64,000 nucleotides of DNA from Chrysopilus asiliformis (GCA_964034945.1 OZ035961.1:65006031-65070030); one strand, 5' to 3'. Positions 52,790 through 63,670 are shown, counted from the first letter of the stretch. Numbers and translations are program-made. Notes: generated by a model from the sequence alone, not told the origin.

Positions 52790-54640
52790 GGATAACTATA
52801 ATTGTCTAATTATATTAATTTCTAAATAATTTCGAACTTCGACGTTTTGTTGTTTCGGCCTTTTTGACCCCTCATTTCCAACGGTCCAGCATAATCTAGA
52901 CCTGAGTAAAGAAATGTCTGTGCTGGTGTGACCCGATCCGACTATCCAGAAACGTTGCCGAGTGATTGAAATCAACAAAGAAATGCAACTATGTAAATGT
53001 TAGTTGTTCAGCTCTCGAAAGATAAGTCTGTCGCGTGGGCTATTTTTTGACAAAATAGCTGGATGTTTAACCTCATACGAAAAAGATGAATGCTGCAAGC
53101 GTCCACCAAATCTTAAGACACTTTGCAGATAAACGAAGTCAATATTAAAATAGAGCTTCCTTTTGATAATTGCTCGGCCGGCTGAAGTAATACTAGCTAC
53201 TTGCTGAAATCGCACCGCTGCCACATTCTTGGTCCAAAGCATAGTTTAATCCTTTGGGACTCAAGATGTGTGTGAAATCAGATTGCATTCTTAAGACGAA
53301 GACAATAACTGATTATACGAAGTATCCGAGGCAATACGTTTTTAAATATTTAAAGTCTCCTTCCATTTTTCAGGTCAGTATTTAGTTGAGGATCAACAAA
53401 TCTTGGCTAATGCTCAATATTTGGAGTAAGCCATGACGGCCCATGCCACTACAACAAAGATTGATTTGTAAGTTGCGTCGAAGTGACCCCCATTGATGCA
53501 CGTGTTTTGATCCTTAGGAATTTGATCCCAGTGCTGGCGTGATAGTAAAGTGATAACTTCTCATGTACGATTTGCTAAGTACGTAGTCCACTGGCAAGGA
53601 TCAGAGCATTGATTTTTATTTGCGCTATCTGTATTATTTTGATGTGAAGTTTGCTCGATGTTCGACTCCACATTCTGAGAATGTAAATTATCACCAAGTT
53701 GAAGCATTGTGTGATGTTTAACATGAAAAATTCGACAAGTGTTGTAAGATGGACATTGGCTTAATTTATGACCTGCAGTGAAACAATTGTAACACAGAGA
53801 ATTGATATATCGCCGAGCAACCATATTCATTGCCTTAAACTTGAAGCACAAATAATATACAGATGAACAGAGCTCGAAGAAAACCATGTTATATGAAACC
53901 AAATCAAGCGAGCTTTTAAAAGCCGAAAAACTTTTTCCTCTGGGAGAGAACCTTGTCTTCGGTTCTTTTGAGATGATTTCAAGCTTTTGTAAACTTGTTT
54001 TATACAACCCCACCGCCGCGCCAATCATACAAAAAATTCAATACATTTATTACATTCACTTGTGTGTGTTCGGCATACGATTTGACGAGAAACTATCTCT
54101 CCACTCTCGCTCAAAATTTAAGTCAAAACTTTTGTCGGCTGATCATCTGTCGGCTGATCGTTAAAAATTGTATCATGAGTTTCTTTGAGCTCTGGTCATC
54201 TGTATATTATTTGTGCTTGAAGAATTAATTAACTGGACGGGGCTTGTTGCATTTAACGTTAGAAATCGTACGGTGGTCAAGAATTTTTGGAGAATTTAAA
54301 GAGTGACGTTTTGCTTTAGAAGAAGATTCTATGGTATCCAATGCACAACACCGAATATCTAAAAAAAAAATTGTAGACTTTCGAGTTTTGGAACATCGGT
54401 TTTTGCAATTTTTGTGCCAATAGTTGTTAAGTTTCGGTGTCAATTTTCTTCAATATAATGTGAACGAGCCACGCATTAATTCGTTAGACGTATCGGCTTA
54501 TTGACATAAACTGGATGTAGTAGAGTTTGAAATGGTGTGCGATAAAAATGCCTGACTATAAGAATTTGCGATTTGCCTAAATCGACTTAATAATTTCTTC
54601 CACGCTTGATTATAATTACTGTCGGTCACCAAAAAAAGAA
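52790..54640 (-). pseudogene. BEL/Pao retrotransposon relic (gag fragments and integrase start)
   Basis: Minus strand, from 54,640: gag pieces (NYNQAWKKLLSRFRQIANSY, then FFLDIRCCALDTIESSSKAK, RHSLNSPKILDHRTISN), and after a MITE the double zinc knuckle YNCFTAGHKLSQCPSYNTC..HHTMLQ (about 53,720-53,800). After a large deletion comes the Pao integrase zinc region (LRFGGRLQHSSFSYEVKHPA at about 53,060) and LDYAGPLEMRGQKGRNNKTS (about 52,850). Protease, RT and RNase H are missing. Many frameshifts; LTRs not found. Confidence 0.83.
53841..54217. mobile_element. MITE with inverted ends of about 45 bp in BEL gag
   Basis: TTGAAGCACAAATAATATAC (left) and GTATATTATTTGTGCTTGAA (right), with matching inner AGAGCTC.AAGAAA. 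It separates two gag blocks that are contiguous in BEL elements. A TTAA-like context is seen, but the duplication is not certain. Confidence 0.7.
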
Positions 54641-54804
54641 TTTCAATAAAAAGCAGCATCACCCTTTACTAAGGTGCGCAAGTATAGGTTAAGACAGCGA
54701 TTCTCAACCTGTGGAGCATATCCAAGACAAAATATTTAAAAAAGTTTATTAATTGACTGAAAGGAAAGTACATACCCACAAATAAAATTATAAAAACACA
54801 AATT

Positions 54805-55371
54805 ATGAAATTACAGAACAATACTAACAACGATAACATCACCATAAATGACAGGATGGCAAACCCATGTTTTAAGAGTGTAGGCTATGTTCCAGGTTTC
54901 TCGGAAAATTTTAAACTTCTTATTAAACAAAATGATGGTAACATAATAACAGCTTTTAAACCGATAAAAACAGTCAACAAATGTTACACGAGACTGAAAG
55001 ACAAAATTCCGAGACTCCTCCAATCTAACATAGTTTATGAAATTCCTTGCTCGGGTACTAACAACAACCCTTGTAATGCTAAATATGTGGGCACCACTTG
55101 CCAACAATTAAAAAGCAGAATTGCGGGACATAAATCGGACATAAAATCTAAATCTGCTAACAAAACAGCGTTGTCTGAGCATTGCATTAATTTCAATCAT
55201 GCTCCTAATTTTGACAAAACAAAAATTATTTGTAAGGAAAAAAATTTTAAAAAGAGAATGACTCTAGAAGCATTACACATATATACCACTAAAAACTCAA
55301 TAAATAAGAGAACAGACACAGAGAATATTAACGAAACATATTGCGCTCTTTTAGAACGAAAAAACGGTTAA
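54805..55371 (+). pseudogene. Penelope GIY-YIG endonuclease domain (188 codons)
   Basis: The domain is visible at residues about 78-125: NIVYEIPCSG (GIY strand), NAKYVGTTCQQLKSRIAGHK (YVG strand and helix with the catalytic arginine), then ALSEHCINFNHAPNFDKTKI with the conserved H. In complete elements it follows a telomerase-like RT and nicks target DNA. Here the RT is absent. The frame is open to the stop at 55,371, so truncation is the main defect. The first ATG is not a natural start. Confidence 0.88.
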
Positions 55372-55596
55372 ATTGACTAATATAAAATAAATTTTCAAAA
55401 TTTGACAAGGACGGATGTTTCCGATTTTTTATTTTTTTATTTTATTATTTTTTTATTTTTTTATTGCTATTTATTTTGTGCAACGTATTAATTTATTTTT
55501 ATGTACGTTTGTAATAGTGGTTTGAATGTTTAGAATTTAACAACAAATATTGTAAGTATAAAGATTGTGTAATTCGATGTAATTATTGTAATACTG

Positions 55597-55660
55597 TGCA
55601 TCACAGATCCAGCACTCCTGAAGAAGCCTAGCGCTAGCAGGCGAAACGTCGATGCATTAA
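55597..55660 (+). ncRNA. Possible hammerhead ribozyme motif of the Penelope element
   Basis: Core CTGAAGA (55,618) matches the hammerhead CUGANGA. It is followed by stem II GCCT...AGGC with loop AGCGCTAGC, then GAAAC and a GTC cleavage triplet. Stem I could form from TGCA upstream (55,597) with TGCA after GTCGA, plus TC/GA at the core. Stem III would be only one or two pairs, as described for hammerheads in Penelope-like elements. Folding is by eye. Confidence 0.45.
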
Positions 55661-56547
55661 ATAAAGTAATGTTCAACACATAATTGGAGTTTTAATCCAG
55701 ACCGTACAACCCGAGAAGAATTAATATATTAGAATTAAAAACGGTCGAGAATATAAGATAATCATGTACATACCCACATACAAAACAAAATACATTTCGA
55801 CATAATATTTAATAATTAACTTATTAACTTACGCTTGGAGCACAATGAACGCGAAACCAACGCAACTACAACGCTCTGAACTGTCACGCAGTGCAAAATT
55901 CTAGCGGCAGAGCAGAATGGCAGCTCGTGAAGTAGTACAAGTGACATAATATAAAGTGGTATAAACTTGGAAAAAATACAAAAATGGATAATTTTGAAGC
56001 GATAATTTGCTTTGTTGGTCTTTATCTTTGTTATTTGCACTAAGGCTATCAATTTTTCCTCGAACGACATTTCCCCAACCTCACTTTATGAACTGTCAAC
56101 GCAGAATTCTGCGGCAAAGTTAGAAGTTTGCAAACTTTTGCGTTGCGGTTACGTTGTAGCTGCGTTCTATACGTCCACTGTGCTCACTTCAAACAATTTG
56201 TGGGAACCAAACTTTTAAGTGACAGTTTCTGCACCAGTTTCGTGTTCATTGTGATTTCAGGGTTAAAACAAGTTCTCGCGAAACCTCAAAAATGACGCAA
56301 GAGCAATAAAAAGGCACCGGATTCTTGTTTTGTCAACGCTGAGGATCGGTGTTGCCAAATGTCAATAAATTACTGTTTTCTTGGTAATTTGTGTTTAAAA
56401 TTAGGGTAGTAGTGTAGGTTTAGCGCCAAAATACTCAAATTACGTTATTATTGTATACATTTTATTGCATGCAGGGGGGGCGCGATGACAATTTTGATTG
56501 AAAATTGGGCCGCGAATACTGAAAGGTTGAGAAACGCTGGGTTAAGA

Positions 56548-57128
56548 AGACCGTGCGAGTTATGTTGTTTTCTGTTTTTTGTTTAGTGAAAAAAAATGAA
56601 ACTTGTTTTAAAAACAAAAATAACACTTAAACTTTACAACCTTTTTTTCTTTTGAAAGCAAATTACAAAAATGTTTGACTACTCTTCGGAGAGTCGTTCC
56701 CGTTCCAACTTAAGTCAAGACTCATTATTCATTATATTTTTACTGTTAGAATCGATACATTTTGCTTAATTGTTAAATAAGCAAAATTATCTTGAGAACG
56801 GTTAGAGTTGCTTTTCAATCAATTCACATCACTTGGAATTATTCTAACTTATTGAAAAGCTCGTCAAATTTCATTATTTATGGAATTTGACGATCTTATT
56901 ATTTTTTATATTTTTTGTTAGCGGAAGTGAAGTCTGGGAACGTAACTCCTCCTCCCTTAATCTAAAGACTCTCCTGAGTCGTTTTTCTATAGTTCTATAT
57001 ATTATTTTGTTACAATTGTTTAAAATGTTTTTTTTTTACACAATATATGAACAATTATTAAAGTTTAAAAAATATTTCTTTTCCTAAGATTTCTTGTTCG
57101 ATATTTCTTGTTCGAGAATTATTTTTTT
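56548..57128. other. Non-coding region, possibly gypsy 3' end and LTR
   Basis: It lies directly downstream of the gypsy pol relic on the minus strand, where a 3' LTR would be expected. Purine-rich GCGGAAGTGAAGTCTGGGAA occurs at 56,921, and CTCTTCGGAGAG and TCGTCAAATTTC..GAAATTTGACGA-like palindromes are visible. No second LTR exists in the window for comparison. Confidence 0.4.
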
Positions 57129-58252
57129 TCAATTGGCAGTACCGCTTGGGCTGATGGGGGCATTACTAGGGCCAGCAGTACTATCTTCCATAGGAAAACT
57201 GTTATTCTCCTGGCCCGTAAATGTTGGAGGACGTTTAAAATTGCTTTCATGAATATTTTGAAGTTTATGTTTTCGATATTTGGGTTGTTCCTTATGACGG
57301 ACGGACAAATAATTTTTTATAAACCCTACAGATCTTGTTTCCATATACTCTTCGCGGTTTTCATTTCGTTTTTCTATTATATGTTTTTTTTGTCTTCAAT
57401 TCGTTTCTTTATAATTTCGAAATCAATTTTGGATTTGGAACTTCGGATGGGGTACACTTTATTGTACAATGGTATTGGTTATTGTATAGAGAAATAGCGT
57501 TTAGCATTTGAATTTTAATGGGTTGTCTGTCCTCAATATTTAGGATTCTGATTTTTTCGGTTAAGGTATTATCGGCATTGCCAGTTGGGTTTTGTAACGT
57601 GAAATTCTATGTTTTTAATTCGACAGGATTCTTCAACATTTTTACACTTAAATTCGTGATCGAAAACGACTTTTTTGGGTTTTCCATAGATTGAGGTGAA
57701 TTGATTCAATTTCTCAACTAGGGTGCGACTATTTCTGTCTTCGAGGTGAAAACTAGTTGCACACTTTGAGAACTTATCTATAAAATTAATGAAAGAGTGT
57801 TTGCTATTGACGTATACATCAATATGTACTACTTTATTTAGAGTTGAAGGGGTCTCCGTGAGACAAAATTTCTTGTTAACTGGTCTCCGGTCATATTTTG
57901 CTAAAGAACATATATCACAATGATTAATAATTTTCCAAATTTCGCTTCTTAAATTCGGATTATAGATCTACTTTTTCAAGGTTTCGTAAGTGGAAATGAT
58001 TTCAGAATGTCGGCTTTCATTTTTATGAAACAAAGCTATTTGCGTTTTTAGTGTTTCTTCGTCTTCAATATCCTTGGCAAAGTGACTACATTTGACAAAT
58101 TTTATAATATTCCGATTTGGAAATATTGCTATTAGCTTCTGTTGTAATACATTATAGTACTGATCACTCGGACTTGTATATATTGCAATTTTTCCGGTTT
58201 TGAAATATCGTTTTAAAATATTTTCGACTTCATTATTTCGAATATCGTTTTT

Positions 58253-58828
58253 TATACCCGTATGGTGAAACCAAAGGGTATATTAACTTTGCCTTACCGT
58301 TTGTAACGCCAAGATCCCGTCATCGCACAAAAAAATGAGTTACACCAGTGTGTTTAGAATGATAAAAAAGGTTGAATTTAGCATGTCCGTCCGTCTGTCC
58401 GTCCGTCTGTCCGTCCGTCCGTCCGTCCGTCCGTCCGTCCGTCCGTCTGTCTGTCTGTGGCACGGATTGAGCTAGAGACTTGAAAGTTTGCACAGATTCG
58501 TTTTTCGTAAAATGCGAGGCTAAGTTCGTTAATGGGCAAAAATGGACCATTAGAGGGGTACCCCCCATACGAACGAAATTGTTTTTTGTGAATATCTCAA
58601 AAACGGTGCATCTTATCAAAAAAATCCAAGAACAAAAGTTATTTAGGATATGATTATACATAAAACTTCCATACATCAAAATCCAATTGGAATAAATTTT
58701 AAAAAATCTTATTGGAAAGTTTGACTTCAAAGTGGAATTTTGGTATAACTGTTCGAATTTTGATACGAATATTACCATACGGGTCTCCAATGATTGCCAG
58801 ATAGGCAATTATAGCTTTTGTTATGTTT
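58253..58828 (+). mobile_element. INE-1/DINE-1-like Helitron relic in the gypsy relic
   Basis: TATACCCGTATGGTGAAACC start, core of about ten GTCC/GTCT units (58,387-58,457), loss of the GCGCGGATTGCGGGCG part, GATACGAATATTACCATACG and the hairpin end. It interrupts the integrase-RNase H linker. Confidence 0.92.
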
Positions 58829-59211
58829 ATCGATATAAATTCTTCTATTTTCAAAAACAGTTTCTTGTTCCTTTTTTGTATCAAGAAAAAAAAATTGTGT
58901 TTTAAATCTATTCACGACATTATCGAGAATAGGAATGTGATCTTCGAGGTTCTCCTCTTAAGAGTGAGCAGTTTGTTTTTCGACAGATTCAATTTGGTTG
59001 ATATCGTTACCTTCGACCATGTTTACTTGTTTAATTTTTTGATTTAGGATTTCGTTCAATATTTTAGTGTTTGAATTCTTATTTTCCGAAAAAGATTTGT
59101 CCAAATTTTCGACACTTTCGGAAAACATATCGCTAAATATGTGTACATATTATATGTGTAGAATGTTCAATATAACTAAATATATATATACATATCTAAA
59201 TATACATATAC

Positions 59212-59856
59212 AATAGGGTGGATCGCTTTTCTTTTTTCTCGGATTTCGGAAAGGGGGGGTGGAAAAGTTGTGAATTGATATAAAAACAAATTGTGGAAAG
59301 TTTCAGCTCGATCGGAGGTCATCTTCAGTTTCCGCTTTTCGTTTAAAAATTTGGTATAACAGTTTGTATGCGCTACGTGAATTTCTATGTATTTTACAAA
59401 TTTTCACTAATCAGTTTTGCTGTGATCACCCAGATTTCGCCGCGTAGAGGCATTTGTAATTCGAAATCTTTTTTGTATTTTAATTTTTTTTTGTTTTATT
59501 TTTTTTTGTAATTTTTTTTGGGTAATTTTTTTCAAAATTTTATTTTGTTTTAATTTTTTCAAACTTTTTTTTTTGTTTTAATTTTTTTAATATTTTTTTG
59601 TTTTTGGTTTTTTTTTTGTTATTTATTAACTAATTCAAGCTTTTTTGGAAATCCTCCTTGGTTTTGGTGAAAGTTGAAATTTTTAGTTTAATGGCAGATT
59701 TTCAAAATTTCAAATGAAAAGCGGAAACTGAAAATGACCTCCGATCGAGCTGAAATTTTCCAAATTTCATTTTTACATATATTCACATCTTTTCCATACC
59801 CCCCGCTGTTCACATTGCCACATTTTTTTTTTTGTTCTAGCCGCGATCCACCCTAA
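59212..59856. mobile_element. Inverted-repeat element with GGGTGGATCGC ends
   Basis: GGGTGGATCGC and GCGATCCACCC abut TA at both ends. Longer inner arms match too (TCAGCTCGATCGGAGGTCAT with CAGTTTCCGCTTTTCG, and the inverse at 59,715-59,755). The interior 59,465-59,635 is almost pure T with a few A and G. It sits inside the gypsy relic. Confidence 0.75.
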
Positions 59857-59957
59857 TATACATATCTTTTCCTGCATATTTTGTTTGGAGCCACTTAATA
59901 GGTTGGCGGTCAGAATATAATTCGAATTCTTTGCCATAGAGGTATGGTCTAAAGCAG

Positions 59958-60050
59958 TGCTCCGCAACCAGTGTGCCACACTGGTGTGCCGGGAAATTAT
60001 ATTAGGTGTGCCGCGGTAAACATTTCAAAAAGCTATTTAATAATTCTTTC
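59958..60050. mobile_element. hAT-like end fragment
   Basis: CAGTGCTCCGCAACCAGTGT, GCCACACTGGTGTGCCG, then GGTGTGCCGC. The CAGTGxTCxxCAACC start and the GTGCCGC repeats are those of hAT ends found widely in animals. The opposite end was not located. Confidence 0.5.
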
Positions 60051-60319
60051 AGGTTTTTTTTTTTAATAATAATAATAATAATAAAATCTTTATTTTGGCC
60101 TACGAACCTTGTCGGTTTTATCAGGCCTTCGATACAATTCCATTTAACAGTTTCATTTAAAAATTTCATTTTACAATTTCATTTTACAATTTCATTTTGC
60201 AATTTCATTTTACAATGTGATGAATAAACTAAAATTTGTATTTTTAGAGATAGAAAAAATAAAAAAAAAAGAAAAAAGAAAAGGCTTAAATTTCATTGTA
60301 CAAATTTATGTCTTTAATG

Positions 60320-61465
60320 AACGTGATTATATAAGTTTACTAACTTCGTCAGTGGCTAAGTCTTTGATGTTACTTATATGATGTTTATTTCGGGCTGGTG
60401 TATATATCCTGCAATATTCAAATATGTGTTTGAAGTTTACAGCGTTATTGTTACATATATGTATATACTGTGGATCCAGTTTGTCAAAAATAAAGCTATG
60501 GGTCAATTTAGAGTGTCCTATTCTCATTCTAGTGATGATTATACTATCTTTTCGATTGAGGTCATTTATTGCTGTCCATGGGTTAGCATCGTTTTATATT
60601 TCTTTTAATTTGTTTGTAACTGGTGTAAGTTCCCAAGTGGTTTTCCATTTGTTTTCGATAATATGGTTAAACTGCGCTTTCATATCTTTGTGATATGATC
60701 TGAAACTTTTGCACGGGTTTTCCTCAACAGATTCCTTCGCCAGCTGGTCAGCTCTTTCATTTTCAGGGATTCCCATGTGGCTGGGGATCCACATAAAAAT
60801 GAATTCGCTTTGTTGGGTTGAGATGAGGTCTCTAATTCTTATGGCGATGGGGTGTGGGTGGTAGATATCCTTTAAAATTTTAATTGATACAAGGGAGTCA
60901 GTACATATTACAAATTTCGCGTAGTTCGTTGTAATTGCATGTTCTACAGCCTTTAGATTGCCAAATAGCTCACTCGTGCAAATGTTGGTAAGCGAACCTA
61001 GACAAAATTTTCTTTCTACGTCGTTATGTTTGAAAGCACATCCATGCTGCCCGTTAAGGTTTGTTCCGTCAGTAAAGATTTTTTGGTGTTCTCTGTATTT
61101 CGTGTTTAGACATCGGCAGAATTCTCTTTTGAATATTTCAGGGCATGTTTCATTTTTTTAAAATTTGGTCAGGTAGAATTCATATTTGAGGTTTTTGGTT
61201 GCCCATGGAGCACTATGTTGATATTTAATGTTGTCAAAGTTTTGATACGCTGATATATTAAGATCAATTAATTTGGTTTTGAATCTGACAAAAAAAGGTT
61301 GGTATCTAAGTGATCTGTTTTTTAGTTTTTGAAAAAGTGTTTCGTTTTGTAATGTTTCTGTGATTGGATGTTTTTCAAAGGATGTTAGTTTTATGCCATA
61401 GTTTATCATTTGTTTTTCCCTTCTGTATTGGAGAGGGTATTCACCTGCGTCTATAAGCAGGCTAT
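60320..61465 (-). pseudogene. I-element RNase H and C-terminal region
   Basis: Minus strand: IFTDGTNLNGQHGCAF (first D, about 61,075), SELFGNLKAVEHA (E), FVICTDSLVSIKILKD (D), EFIFMWIPSHMGIPENERAD (H and final D, about 60,780). This is the cellular-type RNase H that removes template RNA. The region before it (NYGIKLTSFEKHPITETLQN) and after it (TRMRIGHSKLTHSFIF) matches the I-type C-terminus. Two stops interrupt it (near 61,160 and 60,594), so it is dead although all catalytic residues are kept. Confidence 0.88.
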
Positions 61466-62011
61466 CTATTGGACTTGTACGAAAGGCACCAGTGCAAGTT
61501 CGTACACCAAGATTATGTATGGAGTCTTTTTGTCAAATGTGACTCCAAGGAATTTATGACTTTGTGAAACTATTATTGGGTGACCGTTAAGGACTAAGTG
61601 TGGAGGGGGTTCATTTTTTCTTTTTCTGGAAAAGAGCACTGCAACCGTTTTTTCCTCTGAGAATGTGAAACCTGTGCGACTGCACCATTCGTCTAATTTG
61701 TGTAGTGTGTTTTGGAGGATTTGTTGGGCTTTTTGAGTGTTTCTTTCGGTAATAAGAATTGCTAGATCGTCGCAGTATAACAGAAATTTTACTGGGGTTT
61801 GTATTGAGTGATCAATAGTATCCATGGCTATCAAGAATAGAGTAATGCTAATGATTGATCCTTGAGGGATACCGTTCTCAATGTGTTTGGTACTTGAGAC
61901 TGAATTGTCAATTGAAACCTTGAAATATCTGTTCTGTAAAAAGTTTATTATGAAATTAATCATATGTCCATTTATTCCCATTTTAATGGTTTCTTCAATT
62001 ATTATTTGCAT
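61466..62011 (-). pseudogene. I-element reverse transcriptase, partial
   Basis: Open 181 codons: NFIINFLQNRYFKVSIDNSV, ENGIPQGSIISITLFLIAMD (RT motif), FLLYCDDLAILIT (catalytic YxDD-type box) and DEWCSRTGFTFSEEKTVAVL, then HKFLGVTFDKK, where a frameshift occurs (about 61,545). The palm entry motif with the first catalytic D is deleted, so the enzyme is non-functional. Confidence 0.9.
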
Positions 62012-62061
62012 TGCATTGTGTTATTATTTGCATTGTGTTTACTACGCTGGCAAAAGACCGG

Positions 62062-62943
62062 TCAAAGGATATTGGATTTCTCTGCTTGTAAAGTGGCTTC
62101 ACGAATATCTACTTTTTCAATGATTCTGATTTTTTGAATGTCCCGTTCTTTTACTAATCTTCTGCAGTTTTTCGAAAATGCGTTATGAGATTCCAAGCAA
62201 TTTATACATTTTGGCTCTTTTTCACATTTTGAAGATTCGTCAGCTAAATGGTATTTGTGGCCACAATTAGAACACATTTTTTCTTTTTTGCAAATTATGA
62301 TTTTATGGCCAAAATGAAGGCAATTGTAGCATCTGAGTGGTGAGGGGATATAATCTCTCACTCGTATTTTTTCGTATCCCACATTTATATATTCGGGAAG
62401 GTTCCTAATACCAAAGATGAAGATGTATAAGCTGCTGTTTTCTAGCTGGCCATTTGACTTATTTTTGATTTTGATTTGTTGTAAGTCGATAACGTATTGG
62501 CTTTTGAGATTTTCTAATATTTCTTCCTTTCCTAAATAATTAAAGGCAGGGCAATAGCATACTCCTTTTATCTGGTTTAAGGTTGGGTGCTCGTAAACTT
62601 TTATCTTAATTTCTGGGCTTAGATTCGAAAGTTGTGTTAGTTTTGATACCTGTTTTAAGTTCTTGGTTTCGATTAGAACACTACCGTTTTTTAGTTTAAT
62701 ACATTTATTAATGTCACCTAAGACACCTGATATCACTTTTTTTAGGAGGAATGGGGAGACTTTTTCCATTGTTAGTCCTGGGTCTACGCGTTCCATGATA
62801 AGGAATTTTGGTCCCATGGTTACCGCAACCATGGACACCACGTCCAACATTTTTGATTTATCAAACACTGAATTTTTTTGGTATGGGATGTTGCCCGGCG
62901 GTTCGGGGGGTTCGTGATCCCCCATTTCGGATGGATTACACAA
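62062..62943 (-). pseudogene. I-element ORF1 (nucleic-acid-binding protein), 293 codons
   Basis: ATG at 62,943 (MCNPSEMGDHEPPEPPGNIP) leads into a region with RRM-like wording, then cysteine knuckles at residues about 214-266: CYNCLHFGHKIIIC, CSNCGHKYHLADESSKC and CINCLESHNAFSKNC. This set is typical of ORF1 of I-type LINEs, which coats element RNA in the ribonucleoprotein. The open frame ends four codons past the deletion point, so its C-terminus is probably truncated. It is otherwise undamaged. Confidence 0.88.
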
Positions 62944-63139
62944 GTCAACAAAAATAAATTTTTTTTTTGGGTCTATTGTTTAATGAATATTTTCCGACTG
63001 CCTACATCGAAAAGTAAACAAAAACTGCATTCATAATAAATAAAGTTTGCTTTTGTGGTTTATACAATGATAAATAAATATGTAAGGTATCGGCAGATTG
63101 TTTAAGCGGTAACGGCTTTTAATACACACCACATTAGTG

Positions 63140-63215
63140 TACAGAGTGGGTGAGGGTGTGGCGGGGGGGGGGGGGGGGGGGGGGGATGGTGGGGGGGGAG
63201 GTTGGGGGGGGGGGA
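63140..63215 (+). repeat. G-run cluster
   Basis: Runs of about 23, 8 and 10 G (63,163-63,185, 63,191-63,198, 63,204-63,213) on the plus strand, with shorter GGG runs before. It could form G-quadruplexes. The reverse strand gives a proline-rich frame by chance. Confidence 0.9.
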
Positions 63216-63303
63216 TTGCTGGTGTGGAGTGGCAGAGCAGTTGGGTAGTGTACGTTAGCGCTTTCCAGAATAACAACGTATTTTGTGTGTCAGAGCTCTA
63301 AAA

Positions 63304-63670
63304 ATGCCTCCCAAAAAGTGTAAAAATGACGTTGACTCTTTTTGCTACATTTGCGGGGAATTCATTAAAGTAAGATCCAAAAAAATTTAGTTTGTCAACA
63401 AATATAAAACTCTGTGAAGCCTATGAAGCCTATTTTAAACTTCCCATTCGAAGTCAAGATAAAATATGGGCACCTCATCTTAGATCGATTTAAAGATAAC
63501 TTGGGGCATATTCGGAAGAGCAAGGGGAACGTTTTCACCAAGATGTGATGGACTTTGAACAACGTTATCAGGGACAATATAACGAGAAAATGATGGGTGA
63601 CTACATTTGGGGGCTGATACGAGAAAGTTCGTACTTACACAGAAGAAATACAAAAAATATTCATTTTTAA
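63304..63670 (+). pseudogene. Broken copy of an arthropod uncharacterised zinc-finger protein
   Basis: ATG at 63,304 (in AAAATGCC context) starts MPPKKCKNDVDSFCYICGEF. After one extra A in a run of seven A (about 63,381) the frame continues LSTNIKLCEAYEAYFKLPI and RSQDKIWAPH. Then a deletion and a lost G (about 63,503) lead to GAYSEEQGERFHQDVMDFEQ, RYQGQYNEKMMGDYIWGLIR and a stop at 63,668-63,670. From memory, these N- and C-terminal blocks occur in a multi-copy, uncharacterised protein family of arthropods. The middle part is missing. The C-x2-C with downstream APH suggests zinc binding. Function unknown. Confidence 0.65.

Larger units (their letters stand above)
54781..55765 (+). mobile_element. 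Penelope-like element, 5'-truncated
   Basis: Flanked by a 13-bp duplication GTACATACCCACA (54,768-54,780 and 55,766-55,778). It encodes the C-terminal GIY-YIG domain only. The 3' part has CCTGAAGAAGCC...GGCGAAACGTCG, the conserved end of Penelope-like elements. Confidence 0.88.
54695..56539. mobile_element. hAT transposon, non-autonomous, carrying a Penelope fragment
   Basis: Ends CAGCGATTCTCAACCTG and AGGTTGAGAAACGCTG, with GGTTAAGA duplicated exactly at 54,687-54,694 and 56,540-56,547. The interior right of the Penelope insertion contains opposed segments (AACGCGAAACCAACGCAACT against TTGCGTTGCGGTTACG), so it is partly palindromic. No transposase frame. Confidence 0.92.
57129..59950 (-). 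pseudogene. Ty3/gypsy (mdg4/17.6-like) pol relic, interrupted twice
   Basis: Minus strand: RNase H piece PYLYGKEFELYSDRQPIKWL (59,950-59,870), then a linker (MFSESVENLDKSFSENKNSN, 59,140 down to 58,830). Integrase follows: zinc-binding region with C..C (IINHCDICSLAKYDR, about 57,920), the core start VVHIDVYVNSKHSFINFIDK (first D), SFHLEDRNSRTLVEKLNQF, and a decayed second-D block (VVFDHEF). The C-terminal tail RSVGFIKNYLSVRHKEQPK runs to about 57,130. Stops and shifts are frequent. RT, gag and any envelope gene are not visible. It is an old inactive copy. Confidence 0.8.
60063..62945 (-). mobile_element. I-clade non-LTR retrotransposon, internally deleted
   Basis: On the minus strand: ORF1, a fused remnant of ORF2 RT, RNase H, a 3' UTR with repeated AATTTCATTTTACAATTTC-type units, and a (TAT/TTA)n tail at 60,063-60,092. 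A TAA-type tail together with an RNase H domain is characteristic of the I clade. The segment between ORF1 and RT (endonuclease and first RT motifs) is deleted at about 62,050, where AACACAATGCAAATAAT is tandemly doubled. Confidence 0.9.

Noticed and set aside
63031..63276. Proline-rich frame on the minus strand
   Set aside because: It is the translation of the G-run cluster; no supporting start context or other domain.
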